64,000 bases of DNA from Desulfitobacterium_A nosdiversum (GTDB lineage: Bacteria > Bacillota > Desulfitobacteriia > Desulfitobacteriales > Desulfitobacteriaceae): contig NZ_CP172056.1 of assembly GCF_049860565.1 (NCBI RefSeq), forward strand, positions 1,674,001 to 1,738,000, read 5' to 3'. A program made the position numbers and the translations under genes. The notes under the pieces are model-generated. The model had not been told where the DNA came from. It did not search any database and saw only the letters and a list, made by a program, of their open reading frames with translations. Positions 16,818 through 27,115 of this stretch are shown here, piece after piece; the first letter of the stretch is position 1, and each line of letters starts with the position of its first letter.

Positions 16818-16823
16818 TATAAT
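16818..16823 (+). promoter_or_regulatory. Promoter -10 box upstream of pta
   Basis: TATAAT lies in the context AAAAAGAGTATAATGG, about 77 bases before the pta start. No convincing -35 was found at the right distance, so an activator or extended contacts may be needed. The surrounding 16751-16899 is otherwise AT-rich and non-coding. Confidence 0.45.
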
Positions 16824-16899
16824 GGTGGAGTGTTGCAGATAATAGGTATAACCCTAATTAGAACCTGCCGAGTAGATTAGTTTGAGAGGAGACTGTATT

Positions 16900-17901
16900 A
16901 TGGATTTTTTGAAAACAATGAAGGATCTCGCCAAAAGCGATATCCAAAGAATAGTCCTACCGGAAGGCGAGGAAGAACGAAACCTGGTGGCGGCAGCAAC
17001 TATCCATGCTGAAAAGATTGCTGAACTGATCCTTCTGGGGAACGAAGAAGTCATTAAGGAAAAAGCAAAAAAACTTGGCATAAGTATCGAAGGGATAGAG
17101 ATTCACGACCCCGCTAAATCTGAAAAAACCGGCACTTATGCCAAAGAGTTCTATGAGCTCAGAAAAGCAAAGGGAGTTACTGAGGAGATGGCGGCAAAAA
17201 CACTGCTGGATCCCATGTACTACGGAACCCTGATGGTTAAGATGGGCGATGCCCAAGGTATGGTTTCAGGAGCTGTACATACGACGGGAGACCTTCTTAG
17301 ACCTGGACTTCAGATCGTTAAGACTGCACCTGGCATTAGCGTAGTATCCTCTTTCTTTGTCATGCTGATTCCGAATAAGAGCTATGGTCAAGATGGCACG
17401 ATGCTCTTTGCCGACTGTGCTGTAAACCCGAATCCTAATGAGGATGAGCTTGCAGCAATCGCTATCTCCACAGCAGAGACAGCAAAAAATCTCTGCAGGA
17501 TGGATCCAAAGGTAGCGATGCTTTCATTCTCTACTATGGGCAGTGCAAAGCACGAAAACGTGACTAAAGTCCAAAATGCAGTGAAAAAGGCTAACGAACA
17601 AAGACCAGACCTCGCTATTGAGGGAGAGCTCCAGGCCGATGCTGCGCTCGTTGAAAAAGTAGGGAAGCAAAAGGCTCCGAACTCGAAGGTCGCTGGAGAA
17701 GCAAATGTGCTTGTGTTCCCGGATCTCCAAGCAGGAAACATCGGTTATAAGTTAGTGCAAAGGTTAGCTGGGGCAGAAGCTATTGGACCTATCTGCCAAG
17801 GCTTTGCAAAACCGATCAACGATCTTTCAAGGGGTTGCAGCTCTGAAGATATCGTAAACGTTGTGGCCATAACCGCCGTACAGGCACAGAATACGAAATA
17901 A
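16900..17901 (+). CDS. pta: Phosphate acetyltransferase
   Basis: This 333-residue protein spans the single-domain PTA_PTB fold: RIVLPEGEEERN at the N-terminus, GMVSGAVHTTGDLLRPGLQ, AISTAETAKNL, FSTMGSAKH, and GELQADAALV. It interconverts acetyl-CoA plus phosphate with acetyl phosphate plus CoA, the entry to acetate formation or use in anaerobes. The ATG at 16900 follows GAGAGGAG with a good spacer; an upstream in-frame ATG at 16882 overlaps that ribosome site. The usual partner ackA is not adjacent. The gene is enclosed by its own promoter and tandem terminators. Confidence 0.94.
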   Translation: MDFLKTMKDLAKSDIQRIVLPEGEEERNLVAAATIHAEKIAELILLGNEEVIKEKAKKLGISIEGIEIHDPAKSEKTGTYAKEFYELRKAKGVTEEMAAKTLLDPMYYGTLMVKMGDAQGMVSGAVHTTGDLLRPGLQIVKTAPGISVVSSFFVMLIPNKSYGQDGTMLFADCAVNPNPNEDELAAIAISTAETAKNLCRMDPKVAMLSFSTMGSAKHENVTKVQNAVKKANEQRPDLAIEGELQADAALVEKVGKQKAPNSKVAGEANVLVFPDLQAGNIGYKLVQRLAGAEAIGPICQGFAKPINDLSRGCSSEDIVNVVAITAVQAQNTK

Positions 17902-17909
17902 TAACAGTT

Positions 17910-17946
17910 CAGGCTGCTGACATTTTTGTTGGCAGCTTTTTTTTAT
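17910..17946 (+). terminator. Terminator of pta (first of two)
   Basis: GCTGCTGAC pairs along its whole length (with G-T pairs) with GTTGGCAGC over ATTTTT and is followed by eight T residues. Confidence 0.9.
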
Positions 17947-17960
17947 TTGCCATCAGCGAA

Positions 17961-18008
17961 TTGAGCATAGGCGTTTGCATTATAGTTAACTTATGCTCAA
18001 TTTTTTTG
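17961..18008 (+). terminator. Second inverted repeat/terminator before tetR
   Basis: TTGAGCATA (17961-17969) pairs with TATGCTCAA (17992-18000), followed by seven T residues. Tandem terminators insulate the TetR operon from pta. Confidence 0.75.
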
Positions 18009-18087
18009 TAATTTTTTACGGCTCTTTTGAATAACTTAATAAAAGTGCATGATAATAATGGAATTTGCTTGCATAATATGGTGGTTG

Positions 18088-18116
18088 TTTACAGACGGAG
18101 GGAGAAATGATAAAAT
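18088..18116 (+). promoter_or_regulatory. Promoter of the TetR/activase operon
   Basis: TTTACA at 18088-18093 and TAAAAT at 18111-18116 are separated by 17 bases. The palindromic operator starts 2 bases downstream. Confidence 0.7.
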
Positions 18117-18118
18117 GT

Positions 18119-18136
18119 TGTTAGTATCTACTAACA
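18119..18136. promoter_or_regulatory. Perfect palindromic operator, probably for the TetR regulator
   Basis: TGTTAGTA-TC-TACTAACA is a perfect 8-base inverted repeat. It covers the expected transcription start, between the promoter and the tetR ATG 36 bases downstream. A bound dimer here would block initiation, so autorepression of tetR plus the activase is the natural reading. Confidence 0.75.
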
Positions 18137-18171
18137 TTTTAAAGGCAGTTTAATATATAAAGGAGAAATAT

Positions 18172-18747
18172 ATGATTTCCACATCGGAAGAAAGAATCCT
18201 TGAAGCTGCTTTATTCCTTTTTTCTCAAAGAGGATATCATGCCGTTACTACGAAGGAGATTGCCCATCACGCCGGAGTCAGCGAAATGACTCTGTTTCGG
18301 CATTTTTCCTCGAAGCAGAAGCTCTTTGAGACGATGTATGAAATCTATATTTTTACCCCGCAATTTAAAAACCTCTTCGAGCAGCAAATGGAAGGAAATT
18401 TAGAACGGGATCTAATTAAGATTTGTCAATGTTACCAGGAAAATCTATTAAAGAACCAGAAGATTATAATGATGCAGTTCCGTAATTATGATTTTATGTC
18501 AATATCCGATGCTCCGCTATTTAGATTCCCTAGTGAACTAAAAAGACTGTTAATGGATTACTTGTCCGAAATGAAGGAAAAGGGATATTTCATGGCTGAT
18601 GCAGAAATATGGGCTGTAAATATTCTAACCTATAATTTTGGCTTGTTTATGTTCTGCCTGGTCAACAAGCAATTGCTAACTGGAACGGAGATCGACAAAT
18701 ATATTGCCGATTATGCCAAACAACTGTCTAAAGCCAATGCCCAATAA
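18172..18747 (+). CDS. TetR/AcrR family transcriptional regulator
   Basis: This 191-residue protein has an N-terminal TetR helix-turn-helix: AALFLFSQRGYHAVTTKEIA, then GVSEMTLFRHFSSKQKLF, about residues 10-55. The C-terminal helical ligand domain is not informative. AAGGAGAAATAT precedes the ATG. It lies 36 bases before the giant activase gene and probably controls it from the palindrome at 18119-18136. The inducer is unknown; an acyl-CoA or a related metabolite would fit but is inference. Confidence 0.93.
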   Translation: MISTSEERILEAALFLFSQRGYHAVTTKEIAHHAGVSEMTLFRHFSSKQKLFETMYEIYIFTPQFKNLFEQQMEGNLERDLIKICQCYQENLLKNQKIIMMQFRNYDFMSISDAPLFRFPSELKRLLMDYLSEMKEKGYFMADAEIWAVNILTYNFGLFMFCLVNKQLLTGTEIDKYIADYAKQLSKANAQ

Positions 18748-18783
18748 GGGATAGGCCCTAAGGACTACTATGGAGGAGAAGTA

Positions 18784-21700
18784 ATGAGCGTATTAAATAT
18801 TGGATTAGATGTAGGATCAACAACGGTAAAAATGGTTGTTATCAATGACTCTAACCAAATTGTATATAAGAAGTACCTACGTCATTTTTCGAATATTAAA
18901 AATACCGTTCTTGGAATATTGGAAGATGCAAAGCAGATTATCCAAGGACATCCTTTAACCTTAATGATCACTGGATCAGGCGGGTTTAGTCTTTCGGAAA
19001 AACTCGATGTTCCTTTTATCCAAGAGGTAATTGCCTGTACGAATGCCATTAAGTCAAAGATACCAAGCATTGATGCTGCGATTGAGCTTGGGGGAGAGGA
19101 TGCAAAAATTACCTTTTTTGGGGACTCTATGGAGCAGCGGATGAATGGAACGTGCGCCGGGGGGACTGGTGCGTTTATCGACCAAATGGCAGCTCTTCTG
19201 CAGACGGATGCTTCAGGTTTAAATGATCTGGCTAAAAATTATCAGAATATCTATCCGATCGCCTCGCGCTGCGGGGTTTTTGCCAAAACGGATATTCAGC
19301 CATTGCTCAACGAAGGGGCGGCCAAGGAGGATATAGCGGCATCGGTACTTCAGGCTGTTGTGAATCAAACGATCAGCGGCTTAGCTCAGGGACGTCCTAT
19401 TCATGGAAATGTGGCCTTTCTTGGCGGTCCTCTTCACTTTATGTCCGAGTTGCGCCAACGCTTTATAGAAACGTTGAAGCTGACGGATCAAGGTGTTATT
19501 TTCCCCGAAGATTCTCAGTTTTTTGTAGCCCTTGGGGCGGCACTTTCCTCGCGCAGTGAAAATCCGATTCCTTTTCAGTGCTTGTATGAGCGCACTCCAT
19601 CCATTTATCAGTCAAAGGATGAGGACAGTGCGTCAATGGATCCTCTATTTGCGAATGAAGAGGAGTATCAGGCGTTTAAGACGCGTCATGAGAAATATAA
19701 AGTTCGGCGTGAAGATCTTACAACCTATGAAGGAAATGCGTATTTAGGTATTGATGCGGGTTCTACGACGACAAAAATCGCCTTGATCGGTGAGAAAGGG
19801 AGTCTTCTCTATTCATATTATGGAAGCAATAGGGGAAACCCCCTTGAGTCAACAATCAATGCTCTTAAGGAGCTTTATACTCAGCTGAACTCAAAGACAA
19901 AGATTGTTGATTCGGCGGTTACAGGCTATGGAGAACATTTAATTAAAGCCGCACTGAACGTGGATATCGGGGAAATTGAAACGGTCGCCCACTTTAAAGC
20001 AGCAGACTTCTTTCTGCCGGGCGTCGATTTCGTTTTAGACATCGGCGGTCAGGATATGAAAAGTTTGGTGATTAAGGATGGGGTTATCGATTCTATCATG
20101 CTGAATGAGGCATGTTCCTCAGGGTGTGGTTCGTTTATTGAAACCTTCGCCAATTCCCTCAATGTCGGCGTTAAGAAATTCGCCGAACTTGGGTTAAGAT
20201 CACAAAAGCCGGTAGACCTTGGAACGCGTTGTACCGTTTTCATGAATTCTAAAGTCAAGCAGGCTCAGAAAGAAGGAGCAGAAGTCAGTGATATTTCTGC
20301 CGGAATTTCTCTTTCCGTAATTAAAAATGCCCTCTTCAAAGTCATACGTTTACGCAGTACGGAAGAATTAGGCGAAAAAATTGTTGTCCAAGGTGGAACG
20401 TTCTATAATGCTGCCGTCTTGCGTTCGATCGAAAAAATTCTCGACCGTGAGGTCGTCCGTCCGGATATTGCGGGGATTATGGGTGCTTTTGGAGCAGCGC
20501 TTGTAGCTCGTGAACGATATGAAGAAGGATATCAATCCAGACTTCTTCATATCAAAGAGTTGGAGGATTTTTCAACGGAGACTGCGATAAGACGCTGCGG
20601 CCTTTGCGGAAATAACTGTATGGTTACGGTTAATCATTTCTCAAACGGAAGCGAATTTGTTTCCGGCAACCGTTGTGAACGAGGCGCGGGGAAAGAACGC
20701 GTTAAAAACACGATTCCCAATCTCTATGACTTTAAATATAAGCGAGTGTTTAACTATAAGCCCTTAAAAGAGTCGGAGGCTAAACGAGGTGTGATTGGCC
20801 TGCCCCGAGTTCTTAATATCTATGAAGATTATCCCTTCTGGTTTACATTTTTCACGGAATTAGGATACCGTGTCGTTTTATCCAGCCGTTCTTCGAAAAA
20901 AATGTATGAGCGAGGGATGGATACCATTCCCTCGGAATCTGCGTGTTACCCGGCTAAGCTTGTTCACGGCCATATTATTGATCTCGTGCAAAAAGGAATA
21001 ACTAAGATTTTCTACCCAAGTATTCCATTTAATATTCCGGAAGATCCCAATGCCAATAATAAATATAATTGCCCTGTTGTTACGTCATATCCGGAAACGG
21101 TTTGGGCGAATATGGATATTTTGCGTCAGGATGGGATTACTTTTTATCATCCCTTTTTACCCTTGGATATGCCGAAACGGATGGCGAAGCGGCTTGCTAA
21201 AGAATTGGCTCCGGAAAGCATTCCTAAGCATGAGCTTATGGAGGCTATGCGCAAGGCCTATGAAGAACTGGAGAATTATAAACAAGCCGTAAGAGATCAG
21301 GGCGAAAAGACGCTTGGATATATCCGCCAAAACAACCTTAAAGGAATTGTGCTGGCTGGTCGGCCTTATCACATTGATCCGGAGATTAATCATGGAATTC
21401 CTGAAATGATCAGTTCGTATGGGTTTGCTATTCTTTCTGAAGACTCGATACGGCATCTGCTGCCAGTGGAAAGACCTATCCGTGTTGTTGACCAATGGGT
21501 GTATCATTCACGGCTTTATTCGGCGGCAAATTATGTTGCTCAGCAGCCGGATCTTGAACTTGTTCAGCTGACGTCCTTCGGCTGCGGCCTTGATGCTGTA
21601 ACGACTGACCAGGTTAAGGAGATCTTAGAGCGCTATGGCAAGGTATATACTGCTTTGAAAATTGACGAAATCAATAACCTGGGTGCAGCGCGTATTCGCA

Positions 21701-23106
21701 TTCGATCTTTGATTGCCGCCATCAATGAGCGTGAAAAACGTAATTTTACACCCCAAAAGCTCTATGATTTGAAGCCGAGGGTTTTGTTTACGGAAGAAAT
21801 GAAAAAGGATTATACCATACTTTCTCCGCAAATGTCGCCGATACACTTTCAATTCCTTAAGACGGGCTTTGAAAAGGCGGGTTATACGGTTGAAATTTTG
21901 CCTTCTGTCGATAAATCTGCTGTTGATGAAGGGCTTCGTTCTGTACACAATGATGCCTGTTACCCGGCCATTATTGTTGTGGGGCAGCTTATGGAGGCTT
22001 TGCGTTCCGGAAAGTATGATTTGAATCGTACAGCAGTGATCATCTCGCAGACCGGCGGCGGCTGCCGGGCCACGAATTATATTGCTTTTATTCGCAAAGC
22101 GCTTAAAGATGCTAAGCTTGAGCATATTCCGGTGCTTTCTCTCAGTGCTTCGGGGATCGAGAAAAACCCAGGGTTTGAGATTACTCGGGCTTTATTTAAT
22201 GATCTCATGCTGGGATTAATTTACGGCGATTTGATGATGCGTGTTCTCTATCATGTCCGCCCCTATGAAAAAGTACCCGGATCAGCAAATGCTCTCTATG
22301 AAAAATGGGTAAAAAAATGCCAGGCATCACTGGTTAAAGGTGACCGGCAAGAAATACGTTCTAATATTTACGGAATTGTCCGGGATTTTGACGAGCTGCC
22401 GATTTATGAGGACAGGGTTAAACCTAAAGTAGGTGTCGTCGGCGAAATCCTTGTTAAATTTCATCCCACGGCCAATAACAACATTGTCGAGCTTCTTGAG
22501 GCGGAAGGGGCAGAAGCAGTTGTCCCCGACCTTACCGATTTCCTGCTCTATAGTGCCTTTGATAATGAGATCAAATACAAACTTCTTTCCGGAAGCTTTA
22601 AGAGCATGATTAACGGGAATATATCTATCGGAGTTATAGAGTACTATCGCCGAGATATGAAAAAGGCATTAAAAAACAGCAAGCGTTTCAGTGCACCTTC
22701 CTCCATTCGGAAAATCGCCAAGGGAGCGGAAAATCATCTCTCCTTGGCTAACCAAACGGGTGAGGGATGGTTCCTCACGGGGGAAATGGTTGAATTGATC
22801 CAGAGCGGAGTAAACAATATCGTCTGCCTGCAGCCTTTTGCGTGTCTGCCCAATCATATCACGGGCAAGGGAATGATTCGCGAGCTGAGACGTTCCTATC
22901 CGCTTTCGAATATAGCGCCGATTGACTATGACCCCGGCGCAAGTGAAGTAAACCAGCTCAATCGAATTAAGCTGATGCTCTCTGTGGCCAAAGAAAACCT
23001 GGAGAAAGAGCTTGGAGAAGAACAGGGGCATCAAACGTATCCGCTCCCGATGGCTTCGGTTGAGAAGCCCATAAATATTTCCGGGGAACGGCCCGTTCAC
23101 TCTTGA
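18784..23106 (+). CDS. Giant acyl-CoA dehydratase activase-related protein (two BcrAD/BadFG ATPase modules plus DUF2229/HgdB-like region)
   Basis: This 1440-residue cytoplasmic protein has two ASKHA ATPase modules in tandem. Module 1 (about 1-260) has GLDVGSTTVKMVV, Cys near 122 in NGTCAGGTGAF and Cys near 163 in SRCGVF. Module 2 (about 318-590) has GIDAGSTTTKIAL, CSSGCGSF near 443 and TRCTVF near 481. In 2-hydroxyglutaryl-CoA dehydratase activators such Cys pairs hold a [4Fe-4S] cluster bridging a dimer; here one chain could form the whole unit. A Cys cluster (RRCGLCGNNC, near 602) precedes the DUF2229 region and a C-terminal HgdB-like part (HNDACYPA, TGGGCRATNY, LQPFACLPNH). It would couple ATP hydrolysis to low-potential electron transfer; the acceptor is unknown. 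It is co-transcribed with TetR. Confidence 0.9.
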   Translation: MSVLNIGLDVGSTTVKMVVINDSNQIVYKKYLRHFSNIKNTVLGILEDAKQIIQGHPLTLMITGSGGFSLSEKLDVPFIQEVIACTNAIKSKIPSIDAAIELGGEDAKITFFGDSMEQRMNGTCAGGTGAFIDQMAALLQTDASGLNDLAKNYQNIYPIASRCGVFAKTDIQPLLNEGAAKEDIAASVLQAVVNQTISGLAQGRPIHGNVAFLGGPLHFMSELRQRFIETLKLTDQGVIFPEDSQFFVALGAALSSRSENPIPFQCLYERTPSIYQSKDEDSASMDPLFANEEEYQAFKTRHEKYKVRREDLTTYEGNAYLGIDAGSTTTKIALIGEKGSLLYSYYGSNRGNPLESTINALKELYTQLNSKTKIVDSAVTGYGEHLIKAALNVDIGEIETVAHFKAADFFLPGVDFVLDIGGQDMKSLVIKDGVIDSIMLNEACSSGCGSFIETFANSLNVGVKKFAELGLRSQKPVDLGTRCTVFMNSKVKQAQKEGAEVSDISAGISLSVIKNALFKVIRLRSTEELGEKIVVQGGTFYNAAVLRSIEKILDREVVRPDIAGIMGAFGAALVARERYEEGYQSRLLHIKELEDFSTETAIRRCGLCGNNCMVTVNHFSNGSEFVSGNRCERGAGKERVKNTIPNLYDFKYKRVFNYKPLKESEAKRGVIGLPRVLNIYEDYPFWFTFFTELGYRVVLSSRSSKKMYERGMDTIPSESACYPAKLVHGHIIDLVQKGITKIFYPSIPFNIPEDPNANNKYNCPVVTSYPETVWANMDILRQDGITFYHPFLPLDMPKRMAKRLAKELAPESIPKHELMEAMRKAYEELENYKQAVRDQGEKTLGYIRQNNLKGIVLAGRPYHIDPEINHGIPEMISSYGFAILSEDSIRHLLPVERPIRVVDQWVYHSRLYSAANYVAQQPDLELVQLTSFGCGLDAVTTDQVKEILERYGKVYTALKIDEINNLGAARIRIRSLIAAINEREKRNFTPQKLYDLKPRVLFTEEMKKDYTILSPQMSPIHFQFLKTGFEKAGYTVEILPSVDKSAVDEGLRSVHNDACYPAIIVVGQLMEALRSGKYDLNRTAVIISQTGGGCRATNYIAFIRKALKDAKLEHIPVLSLSASGIEKNPGFEITRALFNDLMLGLIYGDLMMRVLYHVRPYEKVPGSANALYEKWVKKCQASLVKGDRQEIRSNIYGIVRDFDELPIYEDRVKPKVGVVGEILVKFHPTANNNIVELLEAEGAEAVVPDLTDFLLYSAFDNEIKYKLLSGSFKSMINGNISIGVIEYYRRDMKKALKNSKRFSAPSSIRKIAKGAENHLSLANQTGEGWFLTGEMVELIQSGVNNIVCLQPFACLPNHITGKGMIRELRRSYPLSNIAPIDYDPGASEVNQLNRIKLMLSVAKENLEKELGEEQGHQTYPLPMASVEKPINISGERPVHS

Positions 23107-23150
23107 TCAGCTCATAATGATACAATGATTAAATTATTCAAAGAATAGTT

Positions 23151-23189
23151 AACTTCGAATCACAAAGTTGGTGGTTCGAAGTTGTTTTT
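23151..23189 (+). terminator. Terminator of the activase operon
   Basis: AACTTCGAATCAC pairs with GTGGTTCGAAGTT (13 pairs, one G-T) over AAAGTTG, followed by GTTTTTA. Confidence 0.88.
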
Positions 23190-23281
23190 ATTAATACCAT
23201 TTTATGTGTAATTTCATAATCGCCTGGGAACAATGAATCTAAGTTTAGTCTTTTAATTCCATTGGATGAGGTGATTCTAGT

Positions 23282-23611
23282 TTGGAGACCTCGGAGGAAA
23301 ACGAACAATACAGTAATAAAGAAGTTTCTGCCGACTGGCTGAACTTTAAAGACCAAGTCAGCAAGCTGGCTCAGGTTCTTGAGAAGATGAATTTAGCGGA
23401 ATATATCTCTTATCTCAATAGTCCCCGGCGTATGCTTCTTATCAATTTTGCTTCCGGTTTAATTCGAGGGTTAGGGATAGCTTTAGGGGCAACCATTTTA
23501 GCAGGAATAGCACTCATTATATTAAGGCATCTTGTTTTTTTGAACCTGCCGGTTATTGGAGGAATCATTGCAGAGCTGGTTAAAATTGTAAATGCTCATA
23601 ATGGATATTAG
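23282..23611 (+). CDS. DUF5665 family small membrane protein
   Basis: This 109-residue protein has a charged N-terminal 40 residues, a conserved YISYLNSPRRMLLINFASGLIRGLG-type block, and a single long hydrophobic span (about residues 68-88), then ends VKIVNAHNGY. The arrangement matches DUF5665 proteins of spore-formers, whose function is not known. TTG is the start, with GAGGTGATT about 8 bases upstream. It lies 33 bases before the YteA-type gene and may share its transcript. Confidence 0.8.
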   Translation: METSEENEQYSNKEVSADWLNFKDQVSKLAQVLEKMNLAEYISYLNSPRRMLLINFASGLIRGLGIALGATILAGIALIILRHLVFLNLPVIGGIIAELVKIVNAHNGY

Positions 23612-23644
23612 TTTTATTAAATTACTGTTAGAGGGGGAAGAACA

Positions 23645-24310
23645 ATGAAGGATAAGTATATGAACTTAATCAATGAACTTAAAAAGGAAAAGGACGAGAT
23701 CCTTGAGGATGCAACAGAACTCATCACAGGGGATATGCGCGACTCCACATCTGAACTTTCCCTTATTGACAACCATCCGGCCGATATCGCGACGGAGGTT
23801 TATGAACGATCACGGGATGTAGCCATTCATGACCGCTATATGCATCGTATTCAGGCAATCGATTCCGCGTTGCAGCGCTGGGAAGAAGGAAAGTATGGAG
23901 TCTGCGAACATTGCGGTCAAGAAATTCCCTTTGAACGGCTTGAAGCCCTTCCTTACACGACCGTCTGTACTGAATGCAGCAGACTTGAGGAAAAAGAAGA
24001 ACAGCATTCCCTTCACCGCGAACCGGTTGAAGATGAAATTCTTAATCGACCGTTTTCAAGGACCTTCAACGATGGGACAGACCGCGTCGAGTTTGACGGC
24101 GAAGATTCTTGGCAGGCTGTGGCCCGTTACGGAACAGCCGATTCACCTCAGGACCTGGGCACGAATCGCGATATCAGTGATCCTAACGAGATGTATGAGG
24201 ATGCCGATGAAGTAATCGGGGCAGTGGATGCAGTAGAAACCCTTGACGTAGAGGTCGAACCCGGTTTTGGGAACACAATATATTACGGAAAACGCCACGG
24301 CCGGACGTGA
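23645..24310 (+). CDS. yteA: YteA-type TraR/DksA C4 zinc-finger sporulation protein
   Basis: This 221-residue protein has an N-terminal coiled-coil segment, SLIDNHPADIATEVYERSRD near residues 38-58 (the YteA family signature), and a DksA/TraR zinc finger near 85-120 (CEHCGQEIPFERLEALPYTTVCTEC, shown by its C-x2-C and C-x2-C pairs). The C-terminal half is acidic and poorly conserved (RPFSRTFNDG). The family is restricted to endospore formers and is tied to sporulation; its direct role is unknown. It would normally be followed by lspA, but an inverted-repeat element and a group II intron now lie between them. Confidence 0.88.
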   Translation: MKDKYMNLINELKKEKDEILEDATELITGDMRDSTSELSLIDNHPADIATEVYERSRDVAIHDRYMHRIQAIDSALQRWEEGKYGVCEHCGQEIPFERLEALPYTTVCTECSRLEEKEEQHSLHREPVEDEILNRPFSRTFNDGTDRVEFDGEDSWQAVARYGTADSPQDLGTNRDISDPNEMYEDADEVIGAVDAVETLDVEVEPGFGNTIYYGKRHGRT

Positions 24311-24345
24311 TCTGCTTCAAGCAATGCTGGGATAAGGACCTAAAA

Positions 24346-24592
24346 GCGTAGCTTCTCCCCTTCGAGGATAAGTCGACTAAGGCCTAAGTTTCGTACCTCA
24401 ACTCTAAGCCAGTCTCCTATATCACACAGAAGTGAACGATTTCGCGGAGGGGCGGTTCAAGACACGATGCTTTCGTAGGCGAGCGTGCCGCAGGTTCACA
24501 TGCAGTAAGCAGAAGGGTTCGGCTAAGCTCCCACGAAAGCGAGTGTGTCAGCCCCGGAGCGCCTTAGAGAACGGATGGGTGAGAAGCTACAC
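24346..24592 (+). repeat. Dispersed inverted-repeat element, copy A
   Basis: Left end GCGTAGCTTCTC (24346) and right end GAGAAGCTACAC (to 24592) are imperfect terminal inverted repeats. The copy shares long near-identical blocks with 48695-49025, for example GTGAACGATTTCGCGGAGG then GGCGG. An internal stem pairs ACGATGCTTTCGTAGG (24464-24479) with CCCACGAAAGCGAGTGT (24530-24546). No protein is encoded. The group II intron begins at its right terminus. Related copies lie at 38271-38452 (reverse) and 48695-49025. Confidence 0.88.
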
Positions 24593-26589
<1,997 letters not shown>

Positions 26590-26659
26590 ACTATAAACAT
26601 TGCCCTATCGCCATGCATTATGTTAAGATGAACTCAAATAATTGAGGGAGGGCAAAGGG

Positions 26660-27115
26660 TTGCTGGTTTGGTTTACAATGCTTGGAGTTTTAGTCATTGA
26701 TCGGCTCTTGAAAATTTTTATTCAGGGGCATTTTTATCCGAGTGAATCATTGATCGTTATTCCCAAGGTACTCCATATAACTTATGTCTTAAATCCAGGG
26801 GCGGCCTTTGGGTTAATGGCGGGTAAAACCTGGATTTTTGTTCTTACTGCAATTTTGGTTATCATTGGTGTTATCTTTGCTTATTTTAAAATTCCAAAGA
26901 CCGAAAAGATGCTGCGCTTAACCTTAGGGATGATCGGGGGAGGCGCTTTAGGAAATCTGTATGACCGGGTCGTGATCGGGAAAGTCGTGGATTATTTGGA
27001 TTTTCAGATCTGGCCTTTTGTATTTAATTTTGCAGATAGTATGATCGTGATTGGAGTAGGAATTTTGCTGCTCGTCATGTATCGCCTGGATCATCAAAGC
27101 AGGAGAGCGGAATGA
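26660..27115 (+). CDS. lspA: Signal peptidase II (lipoprotein)
   Basis: This protein of about 151 residues has four hydrophobic segments and the two catalytic aspartates in the family motifs GNLYDRVVIGKVVDYLDF and FNFADSMIVIG. It cleaves prolipoprotein signal peptides in the membrane after lipidation. The TTG at 26660 follows GAGGGAGGG with a normal spacer; a TTG at 26642 would overlap that site. The intron and element insertions end about 70 bases upstream. Its stop overlaps the rluD start by 4 bases. Confidence 0.95.
   Translation: MLVWFTMLGVLVIDRLLKIFIQGHFYPSESLIVIPKVLHITYVLNPGAAFGLMAGKTWIFVLTAILVIIGVIFAYFKIPKTEKMLRLTLGMIGGGALGNLYDRVVIGKVVDYLDFQIWPFVFNFADSMIVIGVGILLLVMYRLDHQSRRAE

Noticed and set aside
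24346..24592. The repeated element as a HEARO/omega-RNA or REP-type sequence
   Set aside because: No HNH or IscB/TnpB gene is nearby, and the ends carry terminal inverted repeats, which those RNAs lack; it is larger than REP elements.
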